This document shows, piece after piece, positions 1 through 11,300 of a DNA stretch of 64,000 bases. The stretch comes from Sorex araneus. Its lineage: Eukaryota > Chordata > Mammalia > Eulipotyphla > Soricidae. The notes below the pieces were generated by a model that had not been told where the DNA came from, did no database searches, and saw only the letters and a program-made list of their open reading frames with translations. Location of the stretch: contig NC_073311.1 in the NCBI RefSeq assembly GCF_027595985.1, positions 51,437,292 through 51,501,291 on the forward strand, read 5' to 3'. Numbering within the stretch: the stretch's first letter is position 1; each line of letters starts with the position of its first letter. Made by a program: the position numbers and the translations under genes.

Positions 1-11
1 CAAATAAAATA

Positions 12-268
12 GCACTGTAGTACTGTAGCACTGTCATCCCTTTGTTCATCGATTTGCTCCAGCAGGCACCAGTAATGTCTCCATTATGAGACTTGTTGTT
101 ACTGTTTTAGGCATATTGATTATGCCAGGGGTAGCTTGCCAAGATCTGCTGTGCAGGCGGGATATTCTCAGTAGTTTGCCCGGCTCTCTGAGAGGGACGA
201 AGGATTTGAACCTGGGTCAGCCACGTGCAAGGCAATGACCTACTGGTGTTCTACCACTCCAGCCCAAG
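12..268 (-). repeat. SINE-A copy
   Basis: The RTE-like tail lies at the low-coordinate end (around 30-95) and the tRNA-like head ends at CTCCAGCCC near 265. It sits immediately before the 5' flank block of the receptor gene expected off the left edge. Confidence 0.85.
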
Positions 269-269
269 A

Positions 270-2530
270 GCTAAAATAATTTTGTTTAATATAAATCAAT
301 GTATGAAATATGCTGTTTGATATGTATGATCAAGTAAATTCATTTTAGCAAGATATTTTTAAAGACATGACTGAAAATAGAGTACATACAGAAACCAAAC
401 TGCTTAGAAATACCAAAGCAAACTGCTCATTGCCATAATATTTATGGAGTTTTGTTATATTGTATTGATTAACAAAGTCAGATATGTATGTGAGTATATA
501 ATCGACCGATTCTTAAAAATCAGGAAATTGAGTCAAAGAAATCCTTTGTATGTTTTATATTTTTTGTCTCTTTCGAATCTTGAGTCTTCAAACAGTGATA
601 CTAATATTCTATTTGATTTGGTCATTTGTTAATTGTATCTCAGTTGTTTCATTTCTAGTTTTCATAGTATTTCATGAATTGCTAGTGAGATACGCAGCAA
701 CAAATACCTTCTGCTGGCCAGGATGTGAAGTGCCCTCTACAGAGAGACCAGGTGTGAAAAGCACTTCAAGGTGTGCAATATCTGTGGTCTGGACAGACTG
801 ATCTGTGGAGACTCAGAATGCAAAGCAAGAGTGAAAAAATATATAGATTCCTTACTGAAGTGTCACTTGAAATTTTAAAAGGAAATTCTTAGATTTGAAT
901 TTCAAAAGAGTTAAGGTACACCTCCACCACACAGAGGACTCTGAGCTTCTAGTTTGTCATTTAGTTTGTCTATTGGCAAATACCTTGGAAACAAGAGCTG
1001 TGGGAGGAGGGGGCGGTACAAAAGACTTGACCATCCTTTACTGTGAAAATGCTTCCATCTCAATAACAAGCACTAAAGCCTTGGATCTCATTAAGAATAA
1101 CATAGATGACTTGCCAACAGGGAAACAACCCAGCATCACAAGAGAACATGACATCACCTATTCTTCCCAAGTAGACTGGTCTGGCCTGAGAACACTGGGA
1201 CCTTCCCACAATGGGGATGGGAGGGATCCCCCCTTCTCTTTCAGAAGTCCCAGCAGCCCATAGCCAGAGGCAACACTCTCAGACTTAGAAAGGATCCAGT
1301 TTCACAACCGAACCTGATTAAACAGCAATGCCACCAAATTGTTCCAGATCTTTGGCTCATGGACTACAAAGCCATGTACCTCAGAATTTCATAGTAATGT
1401 TAAATGAGAACAAATCTGATTGGAATGCTGCAGAGAAGCCCAACAAGTTCAATAAACATCAGCAATAACACTAGGCTCAACTAGCACCAGTCAGCACAGT
1501 AGGTCCTCAATGACTTTAGTAACATCACTGTGAGATGTAACACTTATCACAATCTGACTTTTACTGGATCTAAAATTTGGTAGTTCCACTTGCCTTTTTG
1601 TTGCAACAAACAATAGGAAGTTAATTTGATTGTATCTGCAAGGTGTCAGGCTGGGATGGTGGAGTATTGGTGGAAGGACACTCTAGTGCTAAAATTGGTA
1701 TGGGAATATTTAATGCCTGAAACAACAGTATTATGAACATCTTAGTAAATCAGGGGGTTGCAATAAAAAAATAACTTAAAAACGAACAATGTATATGACC
1801 TACCTGGACTCAGTTACTAGATTTTGGTATTATGAACCTCTTCTCACAATCTCATGATATCACTTTTAATGGAAATATTTCAAATGTCATATGTTGGGGT
1901 CTCAGTAGCTGGCCTGAGATTTTGACTAAACCCCTTGCCCCTGAAAGCAAGAGCCAGCCCTGTTTACAGGGGCCCAGGATTCCACACAATCCTGCATTCC
2001 ACACAGGCACTCTGGTTGAGGAGACAATGGGATGAGGGCTGTGACAGTTAACATTTACCTGAGCTAGTTAACCTGGCCCTGAGATTGGGGAATACAAATC
2101 ATTAACTGGCATCTGTACTGAGCTCCATGGGGTAAACGTGATACATGCCTGGAATGTCCCCCCGACCCTAGATTGTGTGTATAAAATCCCCTGTGTAAGA
2201 ATCAATAAACGGAGTCTGCTTGACCACCAGGCTTCCCCGCTCTGCTTGGTGACCTTCTCCGTTGGCTTCTTTCTCGGCAGTAGGAATCCTGTGGCGAGCA
2301 GACGGCCAGGGCAGAGGCTTCTCCCCTTCCCACTCCCTCTCCCATAGGGAGTAAGTCCTGTGACTTCGGGGCTCATACTCCAGTGTGCCGGGGTTGACTG
2401 GCCAGGACCCCGACAGTCATAATCCTATAAAAACAGGTAAAAAAATAAAAATAGGTAATTAATTATGTCACTAATTCTTCTCAAGAATTGTAATAATTTG
2501 TTTTTTTCAGCCACATATTGTAAAAAAAAA
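270..2530 (-). repeat. KLRC 5' flank block, copy 1 (interrupted by an LTR)
   Basis: Diverged copy of the DNA found upstream of gene 2 (36655-38460) and gene 3 (53765-55450). Shared landmarks are the stretch near 700-850 with a CTGGACAGACTGA motif, the GGAGGAGGGGGCGGTACAAA stretch near 1000, and the CCCAGCAGCCCA stretch near 1250. A solo LTR splits it at 1892-2415. No conserved protein is read through it: the small ORFs at 444-801 and 895-1263 are not kept between copies. By position it should lie about 1 kb upstream of the first exon of another minus-strand KLRC gene left of the window. Confidence 0.75.
1892..2415 (+). mobile_element. Solo LTR of an endogenous retrovirus
   Basis: Begins TGTTGGGG and ends CCCCGACA, flanked by the 6-bp duplication GTCATA (1886-1891 and 2416-2421). 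A TATAAAA box lies at 2180-2186 and an AATAAA signal at 2204-2209, giving a U3-R-U5 order on the plus strand. The paralogous flank of gene 3 near 55381 carries the uninterrupted empty site. No internal retroviral sequence is present. Class II (ERVK-like) is suggested by the 6-bp duplication only. Confidence 0.85.
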
Positions 2531-2535
2531 TCTAT

Positions 2536-3645
2536 TTTCTTTTTTTTAAAACTTTTTATTAAATCACCATGTGGAAAGTTACAAAGTTCTCAGGTTTATG
2601 TCTCAGTTATACAATATTCAATCACCCATCCCTTCACCAGTGCCCATATTCCACCAACAAAAACCCCAGTATACCCCCGCCCCCACCCCCCACCCCCTAC
2701 TGTATAACTAATGAATTTCACTTCATTTTCTCTTTACCTTGATTACATTCCATAATTCAACACAAAACTCACTATAGTTGTTGGAGTTTCCACCCAAGAG
2801 AGACAGACCTACTACCAAGGAAGCATTTGATAATTAGTTTTCCATTGCTGGAAATGAAGAGATATGTAGCCCAACTGCTACAAGTACATAACTCTTTTTT
2901 TTCCTTTTTCCTTTTCCCTTTTTTTGCCCCCCTCATCCCCCTTCCCGCACCTCATAGTATGGTGTACGCCACACGCCAGCATGGGGCTTTTGCTTAGTTC
3001 ACAGTCCAGAGAGGTGGCTGCTACATTAATAACCTTCAATATTTCAACAAAAACTTACTGTAATTATTTGGAGTTTCCCCCCCAAGTCAGACCTGTTCAA
3101 AAGAAACCATATCACATTGCTGACAATTATAAATGTTAAGTTGCGCGGACACAACTGCGTCTGCGCGTTTTTGGATTTCTGTATAAAGTCCAGGGAAAAT
3201 TCTGCCAGAAATTGCATAGCCCAGCTCACAGTCCCAGTGCATTGCTGTAAGAAGTCTCTGGAATCAAAGTCTTTAGGCGCAGAGGGTCAGCTACATGCTC
3301 AGTGGCTCCGGATTTATCTGGGCCGAGGACGTGCCGGTTATGCCCCCTTCCCATGAGTCCCTGGGAGCCCCAAGTGTAAAAATCGAATACCACTGGGTTT
3401 GGAGTCTTAGAAGACGGCGCCTGCCATGGGGGTGCTGTTTTTCATGCAGGAAGACAGGGTGGGGAAGAGAAAATCCACCCGCAGGCAGCACAGAGTTGTA
3501 GCCCAGTTTGCTGTCCCAGTGCATTGCTATTAGATGCTGCGTTGGATGCCCGAATATGTTAGGTCTCTGGAATCAAAGTCCTTAGGCGCAGAGGGTCCGC
3601 TTCACACTCAGCGGCTCCGGATTTATCTGGACTGAGTGATTATTT
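2536..3645 (-). mobile_element. A-tailed unclassified retroelement
   Basis: Poly-T at the low-coordinate end followed by a CACCATGTGGAAAGTTACAA motif that recurs at 14905, 20686, 52450 and 60420. The minus-strand element is about 1.1 kb. An internal stretch with CTCCGGATTTATCTGG occurs twice (near 3305 and 3615), about 310 bp apart, so the 5' part is a tandem repeat. No open frame spans it. It may be a non-autonomous passenger of L1; I could not name the family. Confidence 0.6.
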
Positions 3646-3812
3646 TAAATGAATTCTACAACACTGAGGGTGAATATAAAATTTCGAGAATAATTCAAAA
3701 TGAAGGAACAGGAAATCCAAATCCAAATCCATGTTTTTCAGTGGAAAATGCTTTCAATCAGATATATGACCACATGTATGAGGTCTAATTATTTTGATAT
3801 ATGCAGTATTTG

Positions 3813-4056
3813 GACTGGAGCAATAACACAGTGGGTAGGGTGTTTGCCTTGCACACGGCCAACCCAGGTTTGATTCCTCTGTCCCTCTCCGAGAGCCCGG
3901 CAAGCTACTGAGAGTATCCCGCCCGCACAGCAGAGCTACCGGTGGTGTATTCAATATGCCAAAAACAGTAACAGCAAATTTCATAATGGAGATGTTACTG
4001 GTGCCTGCTTGAGCAAATGGATGAACAATGGGATGAGACAGTGCTCCAGTGCAGTA
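3813..4056 (+). repeat. SINE-A copy
   Basis: Head GGACTGGAGCAATAACACAG, B-box-like GGTTTGATTCC near 3870, and tail ending near an ATGGGATGAGACAG stretch. Confidence 0.85.
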
Positions 4057-4179
4057 TTCATATATGGACTCATATCAACATCCATATTCAATATTCATCC
4101 ATTTCTGTATGGTATAAGGACTAAGCAAGATAATACTGATAACATAATACCATGTGAAAGCAGTACACATCTTGTGAAA

Positions 4180-4900
4180 TACTGGTTTATTTTACAATAA
4201 ATTGATTTACATAGTGTTTGATTTTTGCCAGTAAAAGTCACTAGAAAGATAGCAGAGAAAGGGCTCTTCTTGGTTTCCTGATATTCTCTCCTTTGGCTAT
4301 TTAATGGTGTAGTTTGTCACCTGCTTTCACACAGGAAATTCTATGAAATTCACAATCAAGAAAATGATTATGGCCAATATCTATTCCCTGCATCCCCGCA
4401 CTGCAGACTCTGCTGCTGGCTCTTGTACAGAGATTTTCCCCTGCCAGCCCCTCCCTGAGATGAATCTCACTAATTTCAGTTTGCCACTGTAAAAGTGCAC
4501 TTTCCCCAGGTCATAAAGGCACACCTCTGCCCCAGAGCTCTCTGTGATCACCCAGTCTTCAGTAAGTCTAAAACCTAGCCTTAGGGGAGCTAGTCCTACC
4601 AGAGACCCCAATGGGGACCTTCAATTAAACTGAGCTATTCTTTTATTCTTTGCCTTCTTTTTACCCCCTCTTAGTAAACAATGCCCTACAAGTCGTCAAT
4701 AATTGTTTTCCCCAGATCTTCCCAGCTTCCTCTCTCCTGAGTCCACTCTGACACACACACCTTGAACTCTTGGCTATTTAATCCATTTCAACATTTTCAA
4801 GGGCCAGAGCAAATCAGTTAATTGAAAAATCTAAGAATCTGTAATATTGTAGACTAATTAAATATAAAAGTTATTGCCAGGGTGATATATAACTCATATA
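4180..4900 (-). repeat. KLRC 3' flank block shared with gene 2
   Basis: Diverged copy of 26150-26800. Both start near a GTAAAAGTCACT stretch and lie about 1 kb beyond the stop codon of their gene (gene 1 and gene 2). It supports common descent of the 3' ends of genes 1 and 2. No conserved reading frame is seen. Confidence 0.65.
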
Positions 4901-5240
4901 TAATCTATTAAAATAGAAAAATTAATATGTATATCACTATATCAGCTGATGATTCACATGAACAATTAATTCCAATTAATTCTACAACATAAAAGGTGAA
5001 TCTTCAGGTAAATAAAAGACTTCAGCTGGAAAGATTCATTAATATAGACTCGTGGTCTTTGGTTAGTGATATGACTCATGCGTGAGAATTTGCCAATATG
5101 GGAATGGGAAGGCCACCCTCTACGGTTCTTCATTTCGATTAAACATAAACATTTTAAGATAGTTCTAAAACCAGTTGTATGCCTTTTGAAGAAATTACAT
5201 ATGTGCACTTTATACATGCTAATAATAGCAATAGACCAAG

Positions 5241-5246
5241 TTTATT
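5241..5246 (-). promoter_or_regulatory. Candidate polyadenylation signal, gene 1
   Basis: AATAAA on the minus strand starting 5 nt after the TAA stop of gene 1. If used, the 3' UTR would be unusually short; other signals further on cannot be excluded. Confidence 0.4.
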
Positions 5247-5250
5247 TAGC

Positions 5251-5371
5251 TTAAAGTATTTGGTGCTTACACACATATGTCATATTTTCTAAACAGGATA
5301 TAGGAACACATATTTTATTATCAGCATCTACATAGGAACAATTTTCATTCCTCTCTTGATGCACTGAGGAC
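5251..5371 (-). CDS. KLRC1: Gene 1 exon 6 (lectin domain end)
   Basis: Acceptor CTTTGTTTCAG at 5372-5382. Codes residues 191-230, with cysteines in [15 protein letters not shown] and YVCKH, then TAA at 5251-5253. The C-terminal YVCKHQIL matches the family's YHCKHKL ending. Confidence 0.93.
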
Positions 5372-8300
5372 CTGAAACAAAGGGAATAATATATAATTAA
5401 TACTGGAAAGAAAAAAATAATACTTGATAAATGAACTATTTGGAGTGCTATATTTAAAATTTGAGTATTTTCTGTAAAATTTTTCCAAAGCAAGTTATTG
5501 AATTCATATGACTTTGCATATTTTTTTCTCTATGATTACTATTTAATAGGCACAAAATGCAAGCATGCTCAAGTAGCTTACCTTTTGGAAGATAAAAACA
5601 ATTCACTTGGACATATCCTTAAGTTATCAATTCCGAATCCAATCCATGGCAGGACATCAAAGACTTCCAAAAATTTCTATAAAGAATATTATGAAAACTC
5701 AAGTAAAATATTTTATGCTGATTTGAATTTTGGTAATAACAAAATTTAGTTATTTTCATCTTATAAAATTAAATATTAGCAATTATTATAGATGTGTGCT
5801 GTGAGAATAATAATTTTATTCAGATAATAAAAATATAGAATGATGAAAATGAAGAAATGAACAGGAAATATGAATATTAAGTTAACAAATGAACCAATGG
5901 AAAATCTGAGTTAAACTATACTATTGAAACAAAAGTAACATTACATTAACTTTAAAAATTTGAAGTGCAAAAGAAAAACATTGAGAAAATTGAAGATGAA
6001 CTGTAGAAATAATCATAGCAGAATGAGAGAGAAAAGAGAAAAATGTGTCGGATACCCTAAAAGTATGTGCAAAACCATTTTAGGTTTAAATACAATCATA
6101 ATAGAATAAATACAAAAAAATTGCTAGATGCAATAGAGAAATAACTTTTTAAACTTAGTTCATACATATTGTAAATTCAAGAGACTCAGTAAAGTGCTAA
6201 TAAAATCAACACACTGAAATTCATATCTCGAAACATAATCAAAGGACTAAATGGCAATCGAAGACAACTGCTAAAAATCATCTTGAGAGAACAGTGAGGT
6301 TACTTAAAGAATGAAAAACAAAGGTTGAGATAAATCCCACCTAGCCTGAATCTAACGGTCTCATACCTAGCCTACTTATAAAGGTGAATAACAGCAACTA
6401 ATAGACCATATTCCCTCACAGAAACAAAACCTTAGTCATCTATCCAGATATAAACAGTGCTATATTTTGTCTAATAATTTTCATATGTGCACCAAGACCA
6501 TTCAATTGACAAAGAATCCAGCCAGAAATGTTGACAGTTAGATTGGCTCTACACTTGCCAATCTATTTGGATTTTTTTACTGAACCATATATATCATTTT
6601 CAATCCAAAGGGATTAAGGTACTAATTACAGAACTCGAAGCTATGAAATTTCTAGAAGAAAACATGGAGGGAAGTTTGGGATAGTATAATCGGCAATGAC
6701 TTCCCAAGTAGGGCATCAAAACACGGACAACAAAAGAAAAATATAAAAATAAACAAATGTACATTCAAATAAAACAGCTCTGTGCATTATAGGACATAGT
6801 CATCACACTGAAGATGCAACATATCACTTTATATGAAAAAAGATGATTTATTGAAATGATGCCATGTAGGATTTATATTTTAGTCTCAATATCAATCCAT
6901 TACAATATAAGAATAAAGAAGGTAAAATTATGTAATCACTCCGATACTGAATGCATTGAATATGATGTGGAAGATTTTGAACAGAAAACTAATCAATTAG
7001 CCCAAATATTTAGCTAACAGTGTAGCAACGCATGTGCAAGGCCTTTGTTTGACTCTCAGCTCGCGAGGCACCAAAGCACCTCCAGGAGTGACTCTCATAA
7101 GGAAAAAAGAAACTGATTCTAAAAGATAAGTAATAGAATAAAGCATACAAAAATCTAGCATTTAAAAAGAAAGAATACAAATTACTGTTAGAAACTTACT
7201 TTAAGTAAGCCATACTTATATTTCAGACTCAACCTAAAAGTATTTAAGTCAATGAGACACTGAGAAATATAAAAGTACATCACCCATTTATAACATGTGG
7301 GTTTGAGCAAAATTACCAAAGTATTAAGTAGGGAGTACAGTCTTTCTCAACATGCAGAAATAATTGGTGACAAATATGCAAGGAAGGTAATAATAATGAA
7401 CATAATTTAATCCATATATCATGCTATAAAAATCTTAAAATACCTGAATATAAGCTATAAAATATGAAGAAGATATATTAGAAAAATGTGGATTCCTTTT
7501 AATTAGATAGAGGTCAGTTTGATTCGTCAGAGGAAAGAGTTATAAAATAACTGAAGTATACTTAACAAACAATTTATTTCTAAGACCTGAAGGATAGTTC
7601 AGGAGGTTAGGTGTTTGTCTTTTTTGTCCTGCATGTGTGTGACCCTGGCTTGACATTGCCAGCATACAGTCCCCCTAAGAGTGGTCTCCAAACAGAAACC
7701 AAACAAACAAAACAAAATAATAAATCAACATATTTTTTTTATTTTATGATTAAAATTATACGTGGTAAACTTTGAAAAATTATTTACAAATTAGGCATCT
7801 TTAAAGATACTTGTTTCCTGAATCACTGTCACTGTCACAGTCATCCTGTTGCTCATCGATTTCCTCGAGCAGGCACCAGTAACGTCTCCATTGTGAGACT
7901 TGTTGTTACTGTTTTTGGCATATCGAATTGTGTGGGCAAGACATTCTTGGTTTCTTCCCGGGATCTCCTGTAGGGGCAGAGATATCAAACCCAAGTTGTC
8001 CGTGTGCAAGGCAAACGCCCTACCAGGGCTGGAGTTCTAGCACGGTCACTAATGAAAATGGATTTTCATTTGAGAGCTTAAAAGGAAAATAACTAGCTAT
8101 TTACTACCATTACTACCATTACTAAATTCAAAGTTTTCTTTTTAAGGGGGGCTGGTATTAATGACCAAAATATCAGAAATACCAACCTCAATGTGGTATG
8201 GCTTATCTTGGGTTATCTATCAAGTCAGTTCTTGGTAGAGTCAAGTAACAGATCCTAAATGTTCAACTTACTAGCATTTAGTAAGCCCTTAACTTACTAA

Positions 8301-11300
8301 ATCCAAGTGTATATTTAGAGTGGTAAATATTCGGAAATATAGTTTAGATACTTTTGTCTTACAGAGCTCCAATATGACTTGCCAGCACAGAACAGTATTG
8401 CAGTTGCAGGTTTTACAAATTGGAGGTTTGTGTCAATTTGCATTACTTATCACATGTAATTAGAGTGGGTTTTTTTTCAGCCATAAGGCACCTATAGTAG
8501 TATAGTGTAAATGTAACTTTCATATGCACTGTAAAACAAAAATGTGACACTATCTTTAGAGTTGTTCTGCTTATATTCTCCTGGGCTGTTGACTTTGTGT
8601 ATTTACTAGGACAACTTAATAGCACTAAAAAGACCTATTGGAACTTTATTAGCACTAAATTGTAGCAAAGACAGAAATCAAGTCTTACTGTTTTTTATGA
8701 AATTTTTTTATGAAATTTGTTTCCTGAATATATATAAATAGAATAGAAATTAGAAATAAAAATAGAAATTCAAGTCCAAATAGAATTTAGAATCGAACTT
8801 TATCACTGTCATCCCAATGATTTGCTCGAGCGGGCACCAGTAACGCCTCCATTGTGAGACTTGTTACTGTATTTGGCATATAGAAGACGCCACCGGTAGC
8901 CTGCCAAGCTCTGCTGTGTGGGCAGGATACTCTTGGTATCTTGCCAGGCTCTCTGAGAGGGACAGAGGAATTGAATCTGGGTCGGCCATGTGCAAGGCAA
9001 ATGCCCTACCTGCTGTGCTATCGCTCCAGCCCACTAAACTTAATATAATTAAATAATTATCAAATTGATAATTTTTAAAAGGCACCAATAGAAATTAAAA
9101 AATTTAAACCACTGTGTCAAAAATAACATATTTGCATCTGATGAAATAAAAGAGTTCATAACTTAAATATGACATAAGCATCTGGGAAGGAAAATAAAGA
9201 GTGCTGGAAGGAAAATAAAGATCACTGGTAAGAAAAATGTCAAAAGATACAGAAAATATTAATATTAAAATGTTGCAATATTAGTAGACTATACCAATCA
9301 GGAAAATTCCTATCAATATCATAATAATTCTGGGGTCAGAGAGATGATACAGCATGTATTGTGCAAGCCTTACATGTACATAACTTACCCAGGTTTGATT
9401 CTGAGCATCCCATTTGGTCCCCAGAGTAGTTGTTGAGTGCAGAGTCAGAGGAATGCCAGAACACAGAAGGGTGTGACCCCCAAACAAACAAAAATTAATG
9501 TCAGGATAATTCTTATATGTAGTCATCAAAACTTATAATATTTAAATTACTAATGGTCTTAAGCTTTAGATCAAAATACTATTATACAAAATGTGTTTTC
9601 ACAATATTAGAAAATGCCTGAATAATATAACAAATTGATATACATTAATCAATTTATCATCTATTATATGTTTATGTCTTAAATTTTTATCTGCAATATT
9701 TTCACCATTAAAATGAATATAATTAGAGCAATAAATGTGAAGTGGAACAAAGAAAGTTTCTTCAACAAATGGTGCTGGCATAACTGGACAACCACTTGTA
9801 AAAAATGGGTTTAGATCTCGACCTATCACCATGCACGAGATTCAGATCAAAATGGATCTGAACATTTTGAACAATGGATCTGACTTCAACATCAGACCAG
9901 AATCCATAAGGTACATTGAAGACTAGGTTGGCAAAACTCTTCACGACATTGAAGCTATTGGTATATTCAATGATGACATGCCACTGACCAACCAAGTGGA
10001 AACAGAGATAAACAAATAGGACTATATTAACCTAAGAAGCTTCTGCGCTGCAAAAGATACAGTGACCAAAATACAAAGACAATCTATGGAATGGGAAAGA
10101 ATATTCACCCAATACCCATCACATAAGGGTTGATATCAAGGATATACAAGGCACTGGCTGGAATCTACAAGAAGAAAACTCCCAACCCCATCAAAAAATG
10201 GGGGATAAAAATGAACAGAAATTTTCTCAAGGAAGGGATACGAATGGCAAAAAGGCACATGAAAAAAATTCATCACTAATCATCAGAGAGATGCAGATCA
10301 AAACAACCATGAGATACCACCTCACACCACAGAGACTGGCACACATTCAAAAGAACAAAAGCAACCGCTGTTGGCATGGATGTGGTGAGAAAGGGACCCT
10401 TCTACACTGCTGGTGGGAATGCTGACTGGTTCAGCCCTTTCAGAAAACAGTATGGCCGCTTCTCAAAAAATTAGAAATTGAGCTCCCATTTGACCCAGCA
10501 ATAACACTCCTGGGAATATATCTCAGAGAGGCAAAAAAGTACAGTCAAAATGACATCTGCACTCGAATGTTCATTGCAGCACTGTTTCCAATAGCCAGAA
10601 TCTGGAAAAAACCCAAGTGCCCTAGAACAGATGACTGGTTAAAGAAACTCTGGTACATCTACACAATGGAATACTATGCTGCTGTTAGAAAAAATGAGGT
10701 CATGACCTTTGCATATAAGTGGATCAACATGGAAAGTACCATGCTAAGTGAAATGAGTCAGAAAGAGAGAGACAGACGTAGAAAGATTGCGCTCATCTGT
10801 GGAATATAAAATAACAGTATAGGAGACTAGCACCCAAGAATGGTAGAGATAAGTACCAGGAGGTTGGCTCCAAGGCTTGGAAGCTGGCCCCACACACTGG
10901 AGGAAGGGGCAGCTCGCATAGAGAAGGGAATACCAGGTAAAGTGTGGTTTGAGGACCCGCACGGGATGGGAGATGCACGCTGAAAATAGAATATAGACCA
11001 AACACGATGGCCACGCAGTGCCTCTATTGCAAACCACAACACCCAAAAGGAGAGAGAAAACAAAAGGAAATGCCCTGCCACAGAGGTGGGGAGGTGGGGG
11101 GGATGATGTGGGAGGGTGGATGGGAACATTTGTGGAGGGCACTGGGCACTTGTGGAGGGATATAAACAAAATGCAAACGTGAAAGTTCATAAGTTTGTAA
11201 CTGTAACTTATGGTGATTCACTAGTAAAAAAATTAATATAACTAGAACACAATAACCATAAAACATTTCATTAATATACTATATGTTTCTATTCATAATT

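Noticed and set aside
895-1263. 122-aa frame in the flank block
   Set aside because: Broken in the copies at 37300 and 54450, with no recognisable domain.
10198-10809. Open frames with protein-like composition
   Set aside because: They match the C-terminal end of L1 ORF2 in a truncated dead copy.
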